The position numbers were made by a program, and so were the translations under genes. The notes under the pieces are model-generated. The model did no database searches. It was not told the origin of the DNA and was given only the letters and a program-made list of their open reading frames with translations. Positions 8,048 to 16,672 of a stretch of DNA of 64,000 nucleotides are shown in pieces. Every line of letters starts with the position of its first letter. Position 1 is the first letter of the stretch. Location of the stretch: assembly GCA_902611265.1 (NCBI GenBank), contig CACLYY010000004.1, forward strand, positions 19,227 to 83,226. The letters run 5' to 3'. This DNA comes from an uncultured Pelagibacteraceae bacterium. GTDB taxonomy: Bacteria; Pseudomonadota; Alphaproteobacteria; Pelagibacterales; Pelagibacteraceae.

Positions 8048-10822
8048 CTAATGGAGTTCACCCCAATTTTCTCCAATATTTACATCCACTAAAAGAGGTA
8101 TCGAAAATGAGTGAAGTTCACTATCTTTTACACTCAACATTAAATTCTTAATTAATTTAGCGCTTCTCTTTATTGCTTTTGAACTTTCTTCAAAAATTAA
8201 TTCATCATGGATTTGTAATAACATTTTAAGACTATTTTTTTTATTATTTGAAATTTCTTTATTTATCCTAATCATAGCTAATCTCATTATTTCTGAGGCT
8301 GATCCCTGAATAGGAGCATTTATAGCGGCTCTTTCTTGAAAATTTCTAACATTAAAGTTTTTATCATTAATACCAGTCAGATGAGTTTTCCTTCCAAAAA
8401 TATTACTTACATATCCACTTTTTCTACAAAAATTTATTGTTGTTTTCATATAATCTTTTATTTCAGGAAACTTTTTAAAATATGAATTTAAAAATTCCTC
8501 TGCTTCATTATTTGAAACATTAATTTGTTTCGCTAAGCCGTATTGTGATATGCCATAAATAATACCAAAATTAATTGCTTTTGCTTTTCTTCTTGTCTCC
8601 GAGTCAATCTTATTAATTTCTTTTCCAAAAACCTGACTAGCTGTTAAAGTGTGTATATCTTCATTATTTAAAAATGCTTTTTTAAGCTGCTTAACATCTG
8701 CTAAGTCAGCCAATATTCTCATCTCAACTTGATTGTAGTCTGCAGAAATTAATTTATTGTTTTTTTCTGATACAAAAGCTTTTCTGATATCTTTTCCATC
8801 ATCTGATTTAATTGGAATATTTTGTAAATTTGGGTCACTAGATGCTAACCTACCTGTAGAGGTTGCAGCTAGCAAAAAAGATGTATGCACTCTATTAGTT
8901 TTTTGATTTATATGCTCTGGTAACGCATCCGAATAAGTATTTTTAAGCTTACTTATTTGTCTCCATTCTAAGATTAGTTTAGGAAACTCATAGCCCTTAA
9001 AGGCCAAATCCTCTAAAACAGATGCACTGGTAGCAAAGCTACCTTTTTTTGTTTTTTTTAGTGCTGCAATTTTTAAATCATTATACATAATTTCACCAAG
9101 TTGTTTGGTTGAACCTATATTGAATTTTTGTTTTGATATTTTAAAAATTGCTTTTTCTAATTTTTCAATTTTTGATGTAAATTTTGAAGATAATTTATTA
9201 AGTGAAGACTTATCAAGTCTAATTCCCTTTATTTCCATATCTGCAAGTATTCTAATCAGAGGCTTTTCAAATAACTCGTAAATATTTAATAATTTTTCCG
9301 CTTTTAAAGATTTTAAAAAAATTTTGTATAATCGAAATGTTATATCTGCGTCCTCTGCCGCATAATCTTTAGCTTGTGCGATATCAACTTCAGAAAAATT
9401 AAGTTGTTTTTTACCAGTTCCAACCAAATCTTTATATTTGATAGTTTTATGACCAAGGTGGATTTCTGAGAGAGTATCCATGTTATGTCTATTTTTTCCA
9501 GCATCTAGCGTGTAAGACATGAGCATAGTATCCTCCATGGAATCTAGGATTATTCCTCGATGATAAAAAACAATGAAGTCAAACTTAATGTTTTGACCTA
9601 TCTTTTTAATACTCCTGTCCTCTAAATATTTTTTTAAAATGATTAATACTTTTTGTTCGTCCAGGTTATCTCCATTAACATGATTAAGTGGGATGTAGCA
9701 GGCTTTTCCAATTCTATTTGATATTGAAATGCCTACCAATTTTGCTGTGTGTGGATCTAAAGAGGTTGTTTCAGTATCTATTGCAAATTCACCAATTTCC
9801 TCAGATTGTCTCATCCAGTCCTTTATTTCATTTTCATTTTTTATTAATTGATAGTTGCTTTTCTTAATTTCAGATAATTTCTCAGCATTTTTTTCAATAT
9901 CTTTAGTTGCATGGTCGTTTACACTTCCATATTTTGAGATAGCAGAACTCAACAATCTATTAAACTCCATTTCCCTTAAAAAAGAATAAAGTTTGTCTTT
10001 ATCAACATTTTTTAATACAAACTCCTCAATTTTATTTTTTATTGGTACATCTTTTTTTAATGTAACAAGTTTTTTACTTACAATCGCATCTTCCTTATTT
10101 TTAATTAAAGTTTCTCTTCTTTTATTTTGTTTTATTTTCGATGCATTTTTTAATAAATTTTCCAAGGTACCATATTGATTTATTAAATCTGCTGCAGTTT
10201 TAACTCCAATACCAGGAACACCTGGTACATTGTCTGTGCTATCACCAGCTAAAGATTGAACATCTATTACTTTTTCTGCAGTAACACCAAATTTGTTAAA
10301 TACATCATCTTTATTTATAAATTTATTTTTCATTGGATCATAGATTCTGACACCCTTTTTATATAGTTGCATTAAATCTTTATCAGATGAAACTATTGTC
10401 ACTTTTGCACCTAAATCTAAAATATTCTCTACATAGGTCGCAATCAGATCATCTGCTTCATAATTTATTAATTCAATTGAAGGTAAATTGAATGCTTTTA
10501 CAGATTTTCTTATATATTCAAATTGAGGAATTAAATCGTCAGGAGCATCGGATCTATTTCCTTTGTATTCTGAGTAAATATCATTTCTAAAATTTTTTCT
10601 AGCTGAGTCAAATATTACAGCGAAGTGAGTGGGTTTTTCTAAGTTATCATTTGATTTGCTGTCCTCTAATAATTTAAAGAGCATGTTGCAAAATCCGCTT
10701 ACTGCTCCAACTGGCAATCCATCACTTTTTCTAGTTAAGGGTGGTAGAGCGTAGTATGCTCTAAAAATGTAACCTGATCCATCTATTAAGTAAAAATGGT
10801 CACTTTTTTTAATTTTCTCCAT
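8048..10822 (-). CDS. polA: DNA polymerase I with 5'-3' and 3'-5' exonuclease domains
   Basis: Replicative gap-filling and repair polymerase, 924 residues as in E. coli (928). The N-terminal flap nuclease (about 1-300) has FDSARKNFR, EADDLIATYV and the helix-hairpin DNVPGVPGIGVKTA. The proofreading domain looks active: DTETTSLDP, QNIKFDF and YAAEDADITFRLY keep the DEDD acidic residues. The polymerase domain shows motif A SADYNQVEMRIL, motif B RRKAKAINFGIIYGISQYG and motif C LQIHDELIFEE. All three activities therefore appear intact despite the compact genome. Monocistronic; its ATG at 10822 faces the ABC ATPase gene across 50 bp. Confidence 0.97.
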   Translation of the reverse strand: MEKIKKSDHFYLIDGSGYIFRAYYALPPLTRKSDGLPVGAVSGFCNMLFKLLEDSKSNDNLEKPTHFAVIFDSARKNFRNDIYSEYKGNRSDAPDDLIPQFEYIRKSVKAFNLPSIELINYEADDLIATYVENILDLGAKVTIVSSDKDLMQLYKKGVRIYDPMKNKFINKDDVFNKFGVTAEKVIDVQSLAGDSTDNVPGVPGIGVKTAADLINQYGTLENLLKNASKIKQNKRRETLIKNKEDAIVSKKLVTLKKDVPIKNKIEEFVLKNVDKDKLYSFLREMEFNRLLSSAISKYGSVNDHATKDIEKNAEKLSEIKKSNYQLIKNENEIKDWMRQSEEIGEFAIDTETTSLDPHTAKLVGISISNRIGKACYIPLNHVNGDNLDEQKVLIILKKYLEDRSIKKIGQNIKFDFIVFYHRGIILDSMEDTMLMSYTLDAGKNRHNMDTLSEIHLGHKTIKYKDLVGTGKKQLNFSEVDIAQAKDYAAEDADITFRLYKIFLKSLKAEKLLNIYELFEKPLIRILADMEIKGIRLDKSSLNKLSSKFTSKIEKLEKAIFKISKQKFNIGSTKQLGEIMYNDLKIAALKKTKKGSFATSASVLEDLAFKGYEFPKLILEWRQISKLKNTYSDALPEHINQKTNRVHTSFLLAATSTGRLASSDPNLQNIPIKSDDGKDIRKAFVSEKNNKLISADYNQVEMRILADLADVKQLKKAFLNNEDIHTLTASQVFGKEINKIDSETRRKAKAINFGIIYGISQYGLAKQINVSNNEAEEFLNSYFKKFPEIKDYMKTTINFCRKSGYVSNIFGRKTHLTGINDKNFNVRNFQERAAINAPIQGSASEIMRLAMIRINKEISNNKKNSLKMLLQIHDELIFEESSKAIKRSAKLIKNLMLSVKDSELHSFSIPLLVDVNIGENWGELH

Positions 10823-10872
10823 AATGTAATGATATCTTAATTTCTATAAATGTAATAAATGTATGCCCTCTT

Positions 10873-11802
10873 ATGAATAAAAAAAACGTTTTAACTGTTA
10901 AAAACTTAAACAAAATTTATTCGAAAAAAGGGTCTAAACAAACTCGTGCCCTTAATAATTTAAACTTAGAGGTGAAAGAAGGTGAAATTTTCGGTTTATT
11001 AGGACCAAATGGAGCTGGGAAGAGTACATTTATAAATATTTTAGGTGGATCAGTAATTAAAACTGACGGTGAAGTTAATGTTTGGGGATTTAATTTAGAT
11101 AAAAATCCCAGACAAGTAAGAGCATCTATTGGAATTGTTCCACAAGAAGTAACACTTGATCCATTTTTTAGTCCCAGAAAATTATTGGAACTTCAAGCTG
11201 GACTTTATGGAATTAAAACAAAAGATAGAATTACTGATACAATACTAAAACTTGTGTCATTAGAGGAACAAGCCGATAGTTATGCCAGAAGTTTATCGGG
11301 GGGTATGAAAAGAAGATTATTAATTGCAAAAGCCATGGTACACCAACCCCCAATAATAATTTTAGATGAACCTACGGCAGGCGTAGACGTGGAACTTCGA
11401 ACAACATTATGGGAAAATGTTAGATCGCTAAATAAACAAGGTGTTACAACGATACTAACAACTCATTACCTTGAGGAGGCGGAAAAAATGTGTGATAGAA
11501 TAGGTATTTTAAGTAATGGAAATTTAGTTGCTTTAGATACAACAAAAAATCTTTTAGAAAGAATTCAGACTAAAATTGTTTATTTTACGTTAGACAAAAA
11601 AACTAACATTAAAGATGACAAATTCGAATCATTAAAAATAATCTCAAATGAAGAAAAAAAATTAGTTTTGTCCTATGAGAAAAGTAAATTAAGTATTGAT
11701 ACAATCATTGCAGAAATCAAAAAACAAGGTGTGTTAATTCAAGATATTTCAACTGATGATGGTGATCTTGAAGATGTATTTTTAAGGCTTACTAAAAGTT
11801 GA
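10873..11802 (+). CDS. ABC-2 type transporter ATP-binding protein, no adjacent permease
   Basis: A 309-residue ABC ATPase: Walker A LLGPNGAGKST, signature LSGGMKRRLLIAKAMV, Walker B IILDEPTAGVD and switch His in TTHYLEEAE. The C-terminal 80 residues form a small extra domain usual in the DrrA/YadG-like group that works with ABC-2 permeases in drug, lipid or polysaccharide export. No permease follows: regA begins on the other strand one base after the stop. The partner must be encoded elsewhere, or the gene has been left alone by genome reduction. Substrate unknown. Confidence 0.85.
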   Translation: MNKKNVLTVKNLNKIYSKKGSKQTRALNNLNLEVKEGEIFGLLGPNGAGKSTFINILGGSVIKTDGEVNVWGFNLDKNPRQVRASIGIVPQEVTLDPFFSPRKLLELQAGLYGIKTKDRITDTILKLVSLEEQADSYARSLSGGMKRRLLIAKAMVHQPPIIILDEPTAGVDVELRTTLWENVRSLNKQGVTTILTTHYLEEAEKMCDRIGILSNGNLVALDTTKNLLERIQTKIVYFTLDKKTNIKDDKFESLKIISNEEKKLVLSYEKSKLSIDTIIAEIKKQGVLIQDISTDDGDLEDVFLRLTKS

Positions 11803-12366
11803 TTATCTAGGGGATCTTTTAGATAGTATTCTTTGTAGTGTTCTTCGGTGCATTTTTAGTCTTCTAGCAGTCTCGGAGACGTTTCTGTTGCATAATTCAA
11901 ATACTCTGTGAATATGCTCCCATTTAACCCTATCTGCTGACATAGGGTTTTCAGGTGGAGCTGGCTTTTGATTGGGATCTGCTAAAAGTGCTTTTTCAAC
12001 GTCATCTGCATCTGCTGGTTTAGCTATATAATCTATTGCTCCCTCTTTAATTGCAGCAACAGCAGTTGGAATATTTCCGTAACCAGTTAACATTATGATT
12101 CTACTTTTTAAATTTCCTTTTTGAATTTCTTTTACAACCTCAAGTCCATTTCCATCGTTTAATCTAAGATCCACCACGGCAAATGCTGGACTTTGGGATT
12201 TAACCGTCTCTATTCCAACTTTTACACTTTCAGCTTGTGTTACAGTAAAGCCTTTTTTTTCCATAGCTCTAGCTAATCTCTGTCTGAATGGATTATCGTC
12301 GTCGACTATAAGAAGTGATTTATCCTTGAAATCACTTAATTTTTGGAGCGTAGGTTGGTTTATCAT
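11803..12366 (-). CDS. regA: Redox response regulator RegA/PrrA/ActR
   Basis: The 187-residue protein has a receiver domain (acidic pocket D22-D24, phospho-acceptor D66 in VVDLRLNDGNG, switch Thr in LTGYG, K-P pair in IAKPADADD). A proline-rich hinge (PNQKPAPPENP, about 131-141) and a Fis-type helix-turn-helix near the C-terminus (NVSETARRLKMHRRTLQRIL) follow. This layout is diagnostic of RegA/PrrA/ActR, the global regulator of redox balance, respiration and carbon and nitrogen metabolism in alphaproteobacteria. The partner kinase regB and senC, often adjacent, are not in this window. It is divergent from the polyamine operon, so the 144 bp gap may carry control sites for both. Confidence 0.92.
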   Translation of the reverse strand: MINQPTLQKLSDFKDKSLLIVDDDNPFRQRLARAMEKKGFTVTQAESVKVGIETVKSQSPAFAVVDLRLNDGNGLEVVKEIQKGNLKSRIIMLTGYGNIPTAVAAIKEGAIDYIAKPADADDVEKALLADPNQKPAPPENPMSADRVKWEHIHRVFELCNRNVSETARRLKMHRRTLQRILSKRSPR

Positions 12367-12434
12367 GATCCATATATGGAAATTAAATTAAATATTTCAA
12401 TAGCATTATTTACTTTACATTAATAATTTTATCG

Positions 12435-12453
12435 CATAAATGCTGCATTTATG
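12435..12453 (+). ncRNA. Upstream hairpin of the polyamine-operon leader
   Basis: An 8 bp perfect stem CATAAATG/CATTTATG with loop CTG lies just before the terminator hairpin. Its loop and 3' arm (CTGCAT, 12443-12448) can pair instead with ATGCAG (12471-12476) in the terminator's 3' arm. The two hairpins could thus exchange, as in transcription attenuators. Whether it corresponds to the alphaproteobacterial speF RNA motif, known upstream of ornithine decarboxylase genes, needs a covariance-model search. Confidence 0.5.
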
Positions 12454-12485
12454 AAACTTGCATATTTGATATGCAGGTTTTTTTT
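12454..12485 (+). terminator. Intrinsic terminator in the leader of the polyamine operon (attenuator candidate)
   Basis: An 11-12 bp stem (5' arm 12454-12465, loop TTG at 12466-12468, 3' arm 12469-12480) with a single T-G wobble is followed by a run of eight T (12478-12485). It ends 25 bp before the decarboxylase ATG and about 119 bp after the divergent regA start, so it cannot terminate an upstream rightward gene. The natural reading is premature termination of the operon's own transcript, relieved by alternative pairing with the hairpin upstream. Confidence 0.7.
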
Positions 12486-12510
12486 GTAAATTTTTTTTAG
12501 AGGTGCAGAC

Positions 12511-13689
12511 ATGCAAAAATTTAAGTCAGTTGAAGAGTTAATTAATCAACTGAGACCAACAAAACCTGTTTATTGTATTAGAAAAAAGTCAATAAAGTTG
12601 GCTTCTAAGTACTTTCAGAAAAACTTTCCAGGCAAAATTCTTTATGCTTTAAAAACTAATCCTCATCCGTTAGTTTTAAAAACTATCCTTGAAAGTGGAA
12701 TAAATAGTTTTGATGTAGCTTCTATTAAGGAGATAGAAACTATTAGAAAATTAAGTCCAAAAGCTGATTGCTCATATATGCACACCGTAAAGAGCAGAGA
12801 AAGTATAAAAGATGCATATTTCAAATACAACGTGAAAACGTTCTCTTTAGATACTAAAGATGAATTAATAAAAATTCTTGACAGTACGAATCATGCAAAA
12901 GACTTAAATTTGTTTGTGAGAGTTTCTGTATCTAATGAACATGCAGAGATAGATTTATCAAAAAAATTCGGAGCGATTAATAATGAAGCTGTAGGACTTC
13001 TGCGATTAACTAAACAATATGCAAAAAAGGTTGGGCTAAGCTTTCATGTTGGCTCACAATGTATGCATCCAATTTCATATTCTAAAGGAATATTTGAAAT
13101 TGGAACTATTATAAAAAAAACAAAAATAACACCTGATGTAATTAATGTTGGGGGAGGCTTTCCAACTATTTACCCCGATTTAATACCTCAATCCTTAGAT
13201 AACTACTTCAATGAAATCAAAAAAAGTCTAGAAAATTTAAAAATAGAAAAAGTTCCAGAAATTATATGTGAGCCTGGTAGAGCAATTGTTGCAGAAAGTG
13301 GTTCAACAATAGTTAGAGTAGATTTAAGAAAAAAACAAAAACTTTATATAAATGATGGAACATATGGAACTTTATTTGATGCTGGTGTTCCAAATATTGT
13401 ATACCCTTCAAAAATGATAACTGACGGTAGAGTTATTTCAAAAAAATTAACATCATTTGATTTCTATGGCCCAACATGTGATAGCATGGATTATATGAAA
13501 GGACCTTTTATCTTACCTAACAATATAAAAGAAAATGATTATATAGAGCTTGGACAATTGGGAGCTTATGGACTTACTTTTAGAACCAACTTTAACGGAT
13601 TTTACTCTGATGAAATTTATGAAGTTGAGGATAATCCTATAATGACTATGTATGACAAAGAGGCAAATAAAGAGTTTCTTGTTGCTTAA
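12511..13689 (+). CDS. Type III PLP-dependent decarboxylase (ornithine decarboxylase-like)
   Basis: A 392-residue enzyme of the alanine-racemase fold. PLP forms a Schiff base with K48 in YALKTNPHP. Other family motifs are FHVGSQCM, NVGGGFP, the phosphate-binding EPGRAIVAESG and the C-terminal GPTCDSMD, in which Cys and Asp contact the substrate across the dimer. The expected product is putrescine from ornithine. Because agmatine-processing genes follow, arginine decarboxylation is a real alternative; the CD pair in CDSMD is the ornithine-decarboxylase form and favours ornithine. ATG at 12511 has a good ribosome site (AGAGGTG at 12499-12505). First gene of the four-gene operon, with a 1 bp overlap (TAATG) to the next. 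Confidence 0.85.
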   Translation: MQKFKSVEELINQLRPTKPVYCIRKKSIKLASKYFQKNFPGKILYALKTNPHPLVLKTILESGINSFDVASIKEIETIRKLSPKADCSYMHTVKSRESIKDAYFKYNVKTFSLDTKDELIKILDSTNHAKDLNLFVRVSVSNEHAEIDLSKKFGAINNEAVGLLRLTKQYAKKVGLSFHVGSQCMHPISYSKGIFEIGTIIKKTKITPDVINVGGGFPTIYPDLIPQSLDNYFNEIKKSLENLKIEKVPEIICEPGRAIVAESGSTIVRVDLRKKQKLYINDGTYGTLFDAGVPNIVYPSKMITDGRVISKKLTSFDFYGPTCDSMDYMKGPFILPNNIKENDYIELGQLGAYGLTFRTNFNGFYSDEIYEVEDNPIMTMYDKEANKEFLVA

Positions 13690-14729
13690 TGTCAGATAAA
13701 AAAAACCAATCAAGTAATAGAAAAAGTGATTTACTAAGTAAAGAAGTAGAGCATATAGATATAACTTCTTTTGATGCTCGAAAAATTGTTTCCTCAATGG
13801 AAAAAATGTCTTTCGTTTCAAGAGAGACAGCAAATGCTGCAAATATTTATAATGAAATGATAAAAGATAAAGATTGTACAATCTTTTTAACACTTGCAGG
13901 ATCAACTTCTGCGGCGGGATGTATGCATATTTATAGAGATTTAGTCAAATATAATATGGTTGATGCAATAGTAGCTACTGGGGCTTCAATTATTGATATG
14001 GATTTCTTTGAGGCTTTAGGCTTTAAACATTATCAGGGGTCACAGCATCAAGATGATACAGAGTTAAGAAATAACTACATTGATAGAATATATGATACTT
14101 ATATTGATGAGGAAGAGCTTCAGATGTGCGATAAAACCATCGGAGAAATTGCAGATCAATTGGAGCCAAAAAGTTATACATCAAGAGAATTTATAAAAGA
14201 GATAGGAAAATATCTTAAAAGTAATGCAAAAAAGAAAGATTCGTTAATAGAAGTTGCGTATGACAATAATGTTCCAATTTTCTGTCCTGCGTTTACTGAC
14301 TCAAGTGCTGGATTTGGACTTGTGATGCACCAAGAAAGAAACCCAAAAAATCATATTACTATTGATTCAATACGAGAGTTTAGAGAATTAACTGAAATTA
14401 AAATAAAATCTAAAGGGTCAGGACTTTTTATGATTGGTGGAGGTGTGCCAAAAAATTTTATTCAGGACACTGTCATATGTGCTGAACTTCTAGGTAAAAA
14501 TGTAGATATGCATAAATATGCTATTCAAATAACAGTCGCTGATTCTAGAGATGGAGCATGCAGTAGCTCAACATTAAAAGAAGCAAGCTCATGGGGCAAA
14601 GTAGATATTACTAAAGAGCAAATGGTTTTTGCAGAAGCGACAAGTGTATTACCCTTAATAGCAAGTGACGCTTATCATAAAGGAGAATGGAAAAATAGAG
14701 AGAGAAAAAATTTTTCCAAGATATTTTGA
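13689..14729 (+). CDS. Deoxyhypusine synthase-like protein (possible homospermidine synthase)
   Basis: The 346 residues match the deoxyhypusine synthase family: NAD-binding segments LTLAGSTSAAGCMH (68-80) and VATGASIIDMDFFEALG (95-111), FTDSSAGFGL, and IGGGVPKNFIQD with K255 at the place of the eukaryotic catalytic lysine that carries the aminobutyl group. Bacteria have no eIF5A, so protein hypusination is not expected. Bacterial members of the family are thought to move an aminobutyl group from spermidine or putrescine to a small amine, for example to make homospermidine. Placement directly after a putrescine-forming enzyme supports a polyamine role. Exact reaction not provable from sequence. 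Confidence 0.82.
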   Translation: MSDKKNQSSNRKSDLLSKEVEHIDITSFDARKIVSSMEKMSFVSRETANAANIYNEMIKDKDCTIFLTLAGSTSAAGCMHIYRDLVKYNMVDAIVATGASIIDMDFFEALGFKHYQGSQHQDDTELRNNYIDRIYDTYIDEEELQMCDKTIGEIADQLEPKSYTSREFIKEIGKYLKSNAKKKDSLIEVAYDNNVPIFCPAFTDSSAGFGLVMHQERNPKNHITIDSIREFRELTEIKIKSKGSGLFMIGGGVPKNFIQDTVICAELLGKNVDMHKYAIQITVADSRDGACSSSTLKEASSWGKVDITKEQMVFAEATSVLPLIASDAYHKGEWKNRERKNFSKIF

Positions 14730-14732
14730 TTA

Positions 14733-15614
14733 ATGATCAAAAAAACCAAAATCGGTTTAATACAAAGTAAATCTTTAGGTACGATTCAATCTAATATTGA
14801 TTTAGCTATAAAAAATATTAAAAAAGCGGCAAAAAAAAAGGCAAAGATAATTTGTCTTCCAGAACTATTTTTGACAAATTATTTTTGCCAAACAGAAAGT
14901 CATTCAAACTTTAAATTGGCAGAAAAAATTCCAGGAAAAATTTCTAGAATATTTTGTGATTTAGCAAAGGAGCTCGGTGTTGTATTGAATATTACGATGT
15001 TTGAAAAAAAGACATCTGGGTTTTATCATAACACTAGTATCATTATAAATGAGAATGGTAATATTTTGTCTAAATATCGTAAGATGCACATACCTGACGA
15101 CCCAGGGTATTATGAAAAATTTTATTTCAGTCCTGGAGACCTTGGATTTAAAAGTGTTAAGACAAAATTTGGAAAGATAGGTCCCCTTATATGTTGGGAT
15201 CAATGGTTTCCAGAAGCAGCCAGATTAACAGCTTTAAAAGGAGCTCAAATTATTTTTTATCCTACTGCTATTGGATGGCATCCAAAAGAAAAAAGAAAGT
15301 TTGGAAAATCTCAATTAGACTCTTGGATCACTATGCAAAAATCTCATGCTATTGCTAATGGAACTTATGTGGCTGCTATAAATAGAGTCGGGACAGAAAG
15401 AAAAGGTAAGAAAAAAATTGAATTTTGGGGTAATTCAATGGTGATAGATCCTAGTGGGAAAGTAATTGCAAAAGCAGGAAATAAAAAAGAAGATATTTTA
15501 GTTTGTGAGATAGATTATAAAAAAATAGATACCGCTAGACAGCACTGGCCTTTTTTTAGAGACAGAAGAACTGAATTTTACAAAGATATTCTCAAAAATC
15601 CAGAAGATGAGTAA
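14733..15614 (+). CDS. aguB: N-carbamoylputrescine amidase
   Basis: A carbon-nitrogen hydrolase of the nitrilase superfamily, 293 residues as usual for AguB. The catalytic triad is visible as E44 in CLPELF, K117 in KYRKMHIPDD and C154 in GPLICWDQWFPEAAR. It hydrolyses N-carbamoylputrescine to putrescine, CO2 and ammonia in the cytosol. The call is strengthened by the next gene, agmatine deiminase, which makes its substrate and overlaps it by 8 bp. ATG at 14733 lies 3 bp after the stop of the DHS-like gene. The pair also releases ammonia, so it may serve nitrogen recovery as well as polyamine synthesis. Confidence 0.92.
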   Translation: MIKKTKIGLIQSKSLGTIQSNIDLAIKNIKKAAKKKAKIICLPELFLTNYFCQTESHSNFKLAEKIPGKISRIFCDLAKELGVVLNITMFEKKTSGFYHNTSIIINENGNILSKYRKMHIPDDPGYYEKFYFSPGDLGFKSVKTKFGKIGPLICWDQWFPEAARLTALKGAQIIFYPTAIGWHPKEKRKFGKSQLDSWITMQKSHAIANGTYVAAINRVGTERKGKKKIEFWGNSMVIDPSGKVIAKAGNKKEDILVCEIDYKKIDTARQHWPFFRDRRTEFYKDILKNPEDE

Positions 15615-16671
15615 AAAAATAAGTGAATTCAGAATGCCAGCAGAATGGGAGCCTCAAAAATCAGTTTGGATGTCGTGGCCTCATAATAAAAATGATTGGC
15701 CGGGATTATTTGAAAAAATTCCAAATGTAGTTGGAAAAATAATAAAATATTTAACAAAATATCAGAGAATAGATTTATTAGTCAATAATACTAAAAGTAT
15801 TTATACCACAAAAATATATTTAAAAAAAATAGGTTGCAATATATCTAACATTAAATTTCATAAACTTAAAACAGACAGACTTTGGTTACGAGATTCTGGA
15901 CCAATATTTTTAGTCAATAAAAAAAATAAAAAAAAGACTATGCTTAATTTTAAATTTAATGCCTGGTCAAAATATAAAAATTTTAGAAACGATAACAAAA
16001 TTAATAATTATATTAGTAGGTACTTAAATATTGAAAGTATTTTACCAAAAAAAGTAAATTCAAAAAAATTTGAAAGAGTAGTAATGGAAGGAGGCGCATT
16101 TGATAATAATGGATCGGGCTCCATATTAATAACAAGAGAGTGCTTATTAAGTAGCAAACAAGAGAGAAATAAAGGCTTCAAAAAAATTGACTACGAAAAT
16201 CTGTTTTCAAAATATTTAAATGCGAAAAACTTTATTTGGCTTAATAAAGGAATTGTAGGAGACGATACACATGGTCATATCGATGATATCGCAAGATTTG
16301 TCTCAAAAAGAACAATAATGATAGCTGTAGAAAAAAAAAGATCAGATAAAAATTATAAAGCTCTTAAAGAAAATTTAAAAATATTACATAATAGTTCTGA
16401 TGAAAATGGAAAAAAATTTAAAATTATTAAGGTTCCTATGCCTAGTCCAGTTGTAATAGAAAAAACGCGTGTTCCGGCGAGCTATTTAAATTTTTTTATA
16501 AGCAATAAAACAGTCTTGGTTCCAGTATTTAATGTGAAAGAAGACAAAAAGGTTTTAAAAATTTTTAGAAAATTTTTTATAGACAGAAAAGTTATTGCCA
16601 TTGATTGTAGTGATTTAATTTGGGGTTTTGGAGCCATTCATTGCATGACTCAACAAGAGCCAAAAATTTGA
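15607..16671 (+). CDS. aguA: Agmatine deiminase
   Basis: A guanidino-modifying enzyme (PPADeiminase family), 354 residues. It opens with RMPAEWEPQKSVWMSWPHN and carries LWLRDSGPIF, the substrate-binding DDTHGHIDDIARFV and the catalytic nucleophile C346 in GAIHCMTQQEP near the C-terminus. It converts agmatine to N-carbamoylputrescine plus ammonia. Last gene of the operon; it ends 1 bp from the convergent yhhQ. No arginine decarboxylase of the classic biosynthetic (SpeA) type lies in the window, so the source of agmatine is uptake, a distant gene, or the first gene of this operon. Confidence 0.92.
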   Translation: MSKKISEFRMPAEWEPQKSVWMSWPHNKNDWPGLFEKIPNVVGKIIKYLTKYQRIDLLVNNTKSIYTTKIYLKKIGCNISNIKFHKLKTDRLWLRDSGPIFLVNKKNKKKTMLNFKFNAWSKYKNFRNDNKINNYISRYLNIESILPKKVNSKKFERVVMEGGAFDNNGSGSILITRECLLSSKQERNKGFKKIDYENLFSKYLNAKNFIWLNKGIVGDDTHGHIDDIARFVSKRTIMIAVEKKRSDKNYKALKENLKILHNSSDENGKKFKIIKVPMPSPVVIEKTRVPASYLNFFISNKTVLVPVFNVKEDKKVLKIFRKFFIDRKVIAIDCSDLIWGFGAIHCMTQQEPKI

Positions 16672-16672
16672 A

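Noticed and set aside
13513-13905. 130-codon open frame on the minus strand
   Set aside because: Antisense to the decarboxylase and DHS-like genes; Leu/Tyr/Phe-rich low-complexity translation typical of reversed AT-rich coding DNA.
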